Assembly: GCF_014199395.1 (NCBI RefSeq)
Contig: NZ_JACIJM010000001.1
Coordinates: forward strand, 1-64,000
Source: Yoonia ponticola
GTDB lineage: Bacteria > Pseudomonadota > Alphaproteobacteria > Rhodobacterales > Rhodobacteraceae
Reading direction: 5' to 3'
DNA length: 64,000 bases
Position 1 is the first letter of the stretch. The number at the start of each line of letters is the position of its first letter. Made by a program: the position numbers and the translations under genes. The notes under the pieces were generated by a model. That model ran no database searches. It was given only the letters and a program-made list of their open reading frames with translations, and was not told where the DNA came from. Below are positions 61,309 to 64,000 of the stretch, piece by piece.

Positions 61309-62451
61309 ATGACCGCTGCTCCTGCCTTGCCTGCAATGTCCCGTATCACCGCCGCACTTCCATTCTGGTTGTCGCTGATATTGATCCCGCTCGCGGTGAT
61401 TTCCGCGATGTATGGCGGCTGGACCTTGGCGCTGTTGCCGCTATCGACATGGTATCTGTTCTCGTTTTTGGACTATTTTGCAGGGCTAAATACCGAAAAC
61501 GCCGATCCTGAAACGCCGGATGCACATCTATTTTGGTATCGATTGATTACGTTGATTTGGGCGCCTGTTCAGTTGGTCACAATCTTTGGCTTAATGGCCT
61601 ATGTGATGAATTCAGACCGCTTGAATGGGGTCGAAGAATGGGTGCTATTTGCCGGCTTCGGGATTATCTCTGGCACTGTAGGGATTAACTATTCCCACGA
61701 ATTGATGCACCAAAAGTCAAAGCTGGAACGCTGGCTGGCGGATATCCTGTTGGCATCGGTCCTTTATTCGCACTTCCGGTCAGAGCATCTTTTGATCCAT
61801 CACCGCTATGTCGCGACACCAAAAGACCCAGTCACCGCACGCTATAACGAACATTTCTGGCGCTTCTTCCCGCGTGTGCTGCATGAATGCTATGCCTCTG
61901 CTTTTAATGCAGAGAAGGCGATGCTGGCCCGCAAAGGTAAGCCTTGGTTTACCCCATCCAACCCGTTCTTCCGCTACTGGGCGCTACAAGTCACTTTCGT
62001 CGTGGTCGCCGCAATCATCGGCGGCTGGTGGGGCGTATTCCTCTTTCTAACCCAAGCATTTTGGGCCGTCTTTCAGCTTGAATTAGTGAACTACGTTGAA
62101 CACTACGGACTGACCCGAAAACACCTAGGCGACGGGAAATATGAACACGTCCTGCCGCGCCATTCATGGAACGCGGCGCACAAGGCGTCCAACTGGTTAC
62201 TGATCAATCTACAGCGGCATTCTGACCATCATTACAAGCCTAACCGCCGCTTTCCGCTACTGCAAAATTACGACGACGATGACGCGCCGCAACTGCCATA
62301 TGGTTATCCACTGATGACAATGTTCGCTTTGTCACCCCGTATTTGGCGGCGCATCATGAACCCGCGCGTTTTGGCGTGGCGTGCGAAATATTACCCCGAA
62401 ATCGAGGATTGGTTGCCGTATAAGCAGGGCACAAATCCGCTGCCGCGGTAA
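61309..62451 (+). CDS. alkB: Alkane 1-monooxygenase (AlkB family)
   Basis: A 380-aa integral membrane non-heme di-iron hydroxylase. About six membrane helices and the histidine boxes HELMH (130-134), HLLIHH (160-165), NYVEHYG (261-267) and HSDHH (304-308). It hydroxylates medium-chain alkanes or related substrates, using rubredoxin for electrons. No rubredoxin gene is nearby, so donors must be encoded elsewhere. The local context gives no pathway. Confidence 0.9.
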   Translation: MTAAPALPAMSRITAALPFWLSLILIPLAVISAMYGGWTLALLPLSTWYLFSFLDYFAGLNTENADPETPDAHLFWYRLITLIWAPVQLVTIFGLMAYVMNSDRLNGVEEWVLFAGFGIISGTVGINYSHELMHQKSKLERWLADILLASVLYSHFRSEHLLIHHRYVATPKDPVTARYNEHFWRFFPRVLHECYASAFNAEKAMLARKGKPWFTPSNPFFRYWALQVTFVVVAAIIGGWWGVFLFLTQAFWAVFQLELVNYVEHYGLTRKHLGDGKYEHVLPRHSWNAAHKASNWLLINLQRHSDHHYKPNRRFPLLQNYDDDDAPQLPYGYPLMTMFALSPRIWRRIMNPRVLAWRAKYYPEIEDWLPYKQGTNPLPR

Positions 62452-62460
62452 AAACGGTCA

Positions 62461-62486
62461 AAAAAAACCCCGCCACAAGGGCGGGG
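62461..62486 (-). terminator. Terminator for the ccrM operon
   Basis: CCCCGCC pairs with GGCGGGG around ACAAG. The seven A residues at 62461-62467 become a T tract on the minus strand, so it terminates transcription arriving from ccrM. It begins only about 70 nt downstream of the ccrM stop. Confidence 0.8.
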
Positions 62487-62557
62487 TGAAGTTCGTGCAA
62501 GTGGTTCTTCCCCTTGCAGGGAAGGCGGGCCACTCGCACCGGCGGTATTCGTAAAAT

Positions 62558-63780
<1,223 letters not shown>

Positions 63781-64000
63781 TTATTTTTCTTCTTGCCACA
63801 AGATATTGTGTACCGGAGCGAAAGTGCGACGATGATGTAGGGTGACACCGTGGCTTTTTAGTCCCGCTTTGTGTTCTTTGGTGGGGTAACCTTGGTTTGT
63901 TGCCCAGCCATAGCCGGGGTGCTGTTGCGAAAGAGACAACATAAGACGGTCGCGCCACACTTTGGCCACAATCGAGGCCGCCGCGATGCTAAGTGATCGC
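63781..64000 (-). CDS. rnhB: Ribonuclease HII, C-terminal part
   Basis: The visible part runs from the window edge to a stop at 63781 and encodes [16 protein letters not shown], the conserved block with catalytic-core residues, then [17 protein letters not shown] and the C-terminal HHRRTFAPV. It removes ribonucleotides and RNA primers from DNA. The N-terminal part, with the first catalytic Asp-Glu, lies outside. Neighbour of ccrM as in other alphaproteobacteria. Confidence 0.93.
   Translation of the reverse strand, partial: RSLSIAAASIVAKVWRDRLMLSLSQQHPGYGWATNQGYPTKEHKAGLKSHGVTLHHRRTFAPVHNILWQEEK

Overview
The window looks like chromosome of a marine Rhodobacteraceae (Roseobacter-group) alphaproteobacterium, perhaps near Yoonia, Loktanella or Octadecabacter. 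Reasons: a ccrM-type methyltransferase beside rnhB, the tldD/pmbA-IMPase-DUF4170-waaA-lpxK block, paired DUF2125 genes, a Roseobacter-type flagellar block, a TAXI-type TRAP transporter, and moderate GC. The genus is a guess. I saw no rRNA, tRNA or CRISPR array.

Layout. 1-302: ends of two IS3-family elements, one abutting or inserted into the other. 511-3930: TAXI TRAP transporter (binding protein plus fused permease). 4140-6647: CPA1 Na+/H+ antiporter with a C-terminal cyclic-nucleotide-binding-like domain. 6691-21890: the most system-like region. It holds a membrane-bound, cysteine-type molybdenum/tungsten formate dehydrogenase operon on the minus strand (DUF3305, DUF3306, TorD-like chaperone, small Tat protein, FdhA, FdhB, FdhC, 43-aa membrane peptide). 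Divergent from it lie a large polyferredoxin, DUF6494, an Mrp/ApbC Fe-S carrier, a biotin/lipoate-ligase-like protein without its catalytic lysine, and DUF6505. A tungstate ABC transporter (tupBCA) follows, facing an HTH plus binding-protein-like regulator. Together they would import tungstate (or molybdate), build and load the enzyme, and pass electrons from formate to a cytochrome b subunit. A perfect 7-bp inverted repeat sits in the divergent promoter.

22138-33979: an AT-richer flagellar block of two divergent operons. Minus: fliL, a coiled-coil protein, motE, motA, a 625-aa periplasmic protein, flhA, fliR, flhB, a FliJ-sized protein. Plus: fliF, fliH-like, fliN, fliP. It is incomplete (no fliQ, fliG, fliI, motB, rod, hook or filament genes), so the rest must lie elsewhere.

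34197-46192: housekeeping and envelope genes: pnp, an outer-membrane beta-barrel protein, two L,D-transpeptidases, a 1-Cys peroxiredoxin, an RluA pseudouridine synthase with a YggS protein, a major porin, and the leuS-lptE-holA operon. 46261-46744: two tandem 66-68-aa exported peptides with nearly identical hydrophobic C-termini. 47216-51117: flavoprotein, MscS channel, enoyl-CoA hydratase, SDR. 51228-54316: two DUF2125 paralogues. 54380-58991: PmbA, IMPase, DUF4170, Kdo transferase, LpxK. 58995-64000: DsbA-like protein, DUF721, mutY, alkB-type monooxygenase, ccrM with GANTC sites in its own upstream region, and the 3' part of rnhB.
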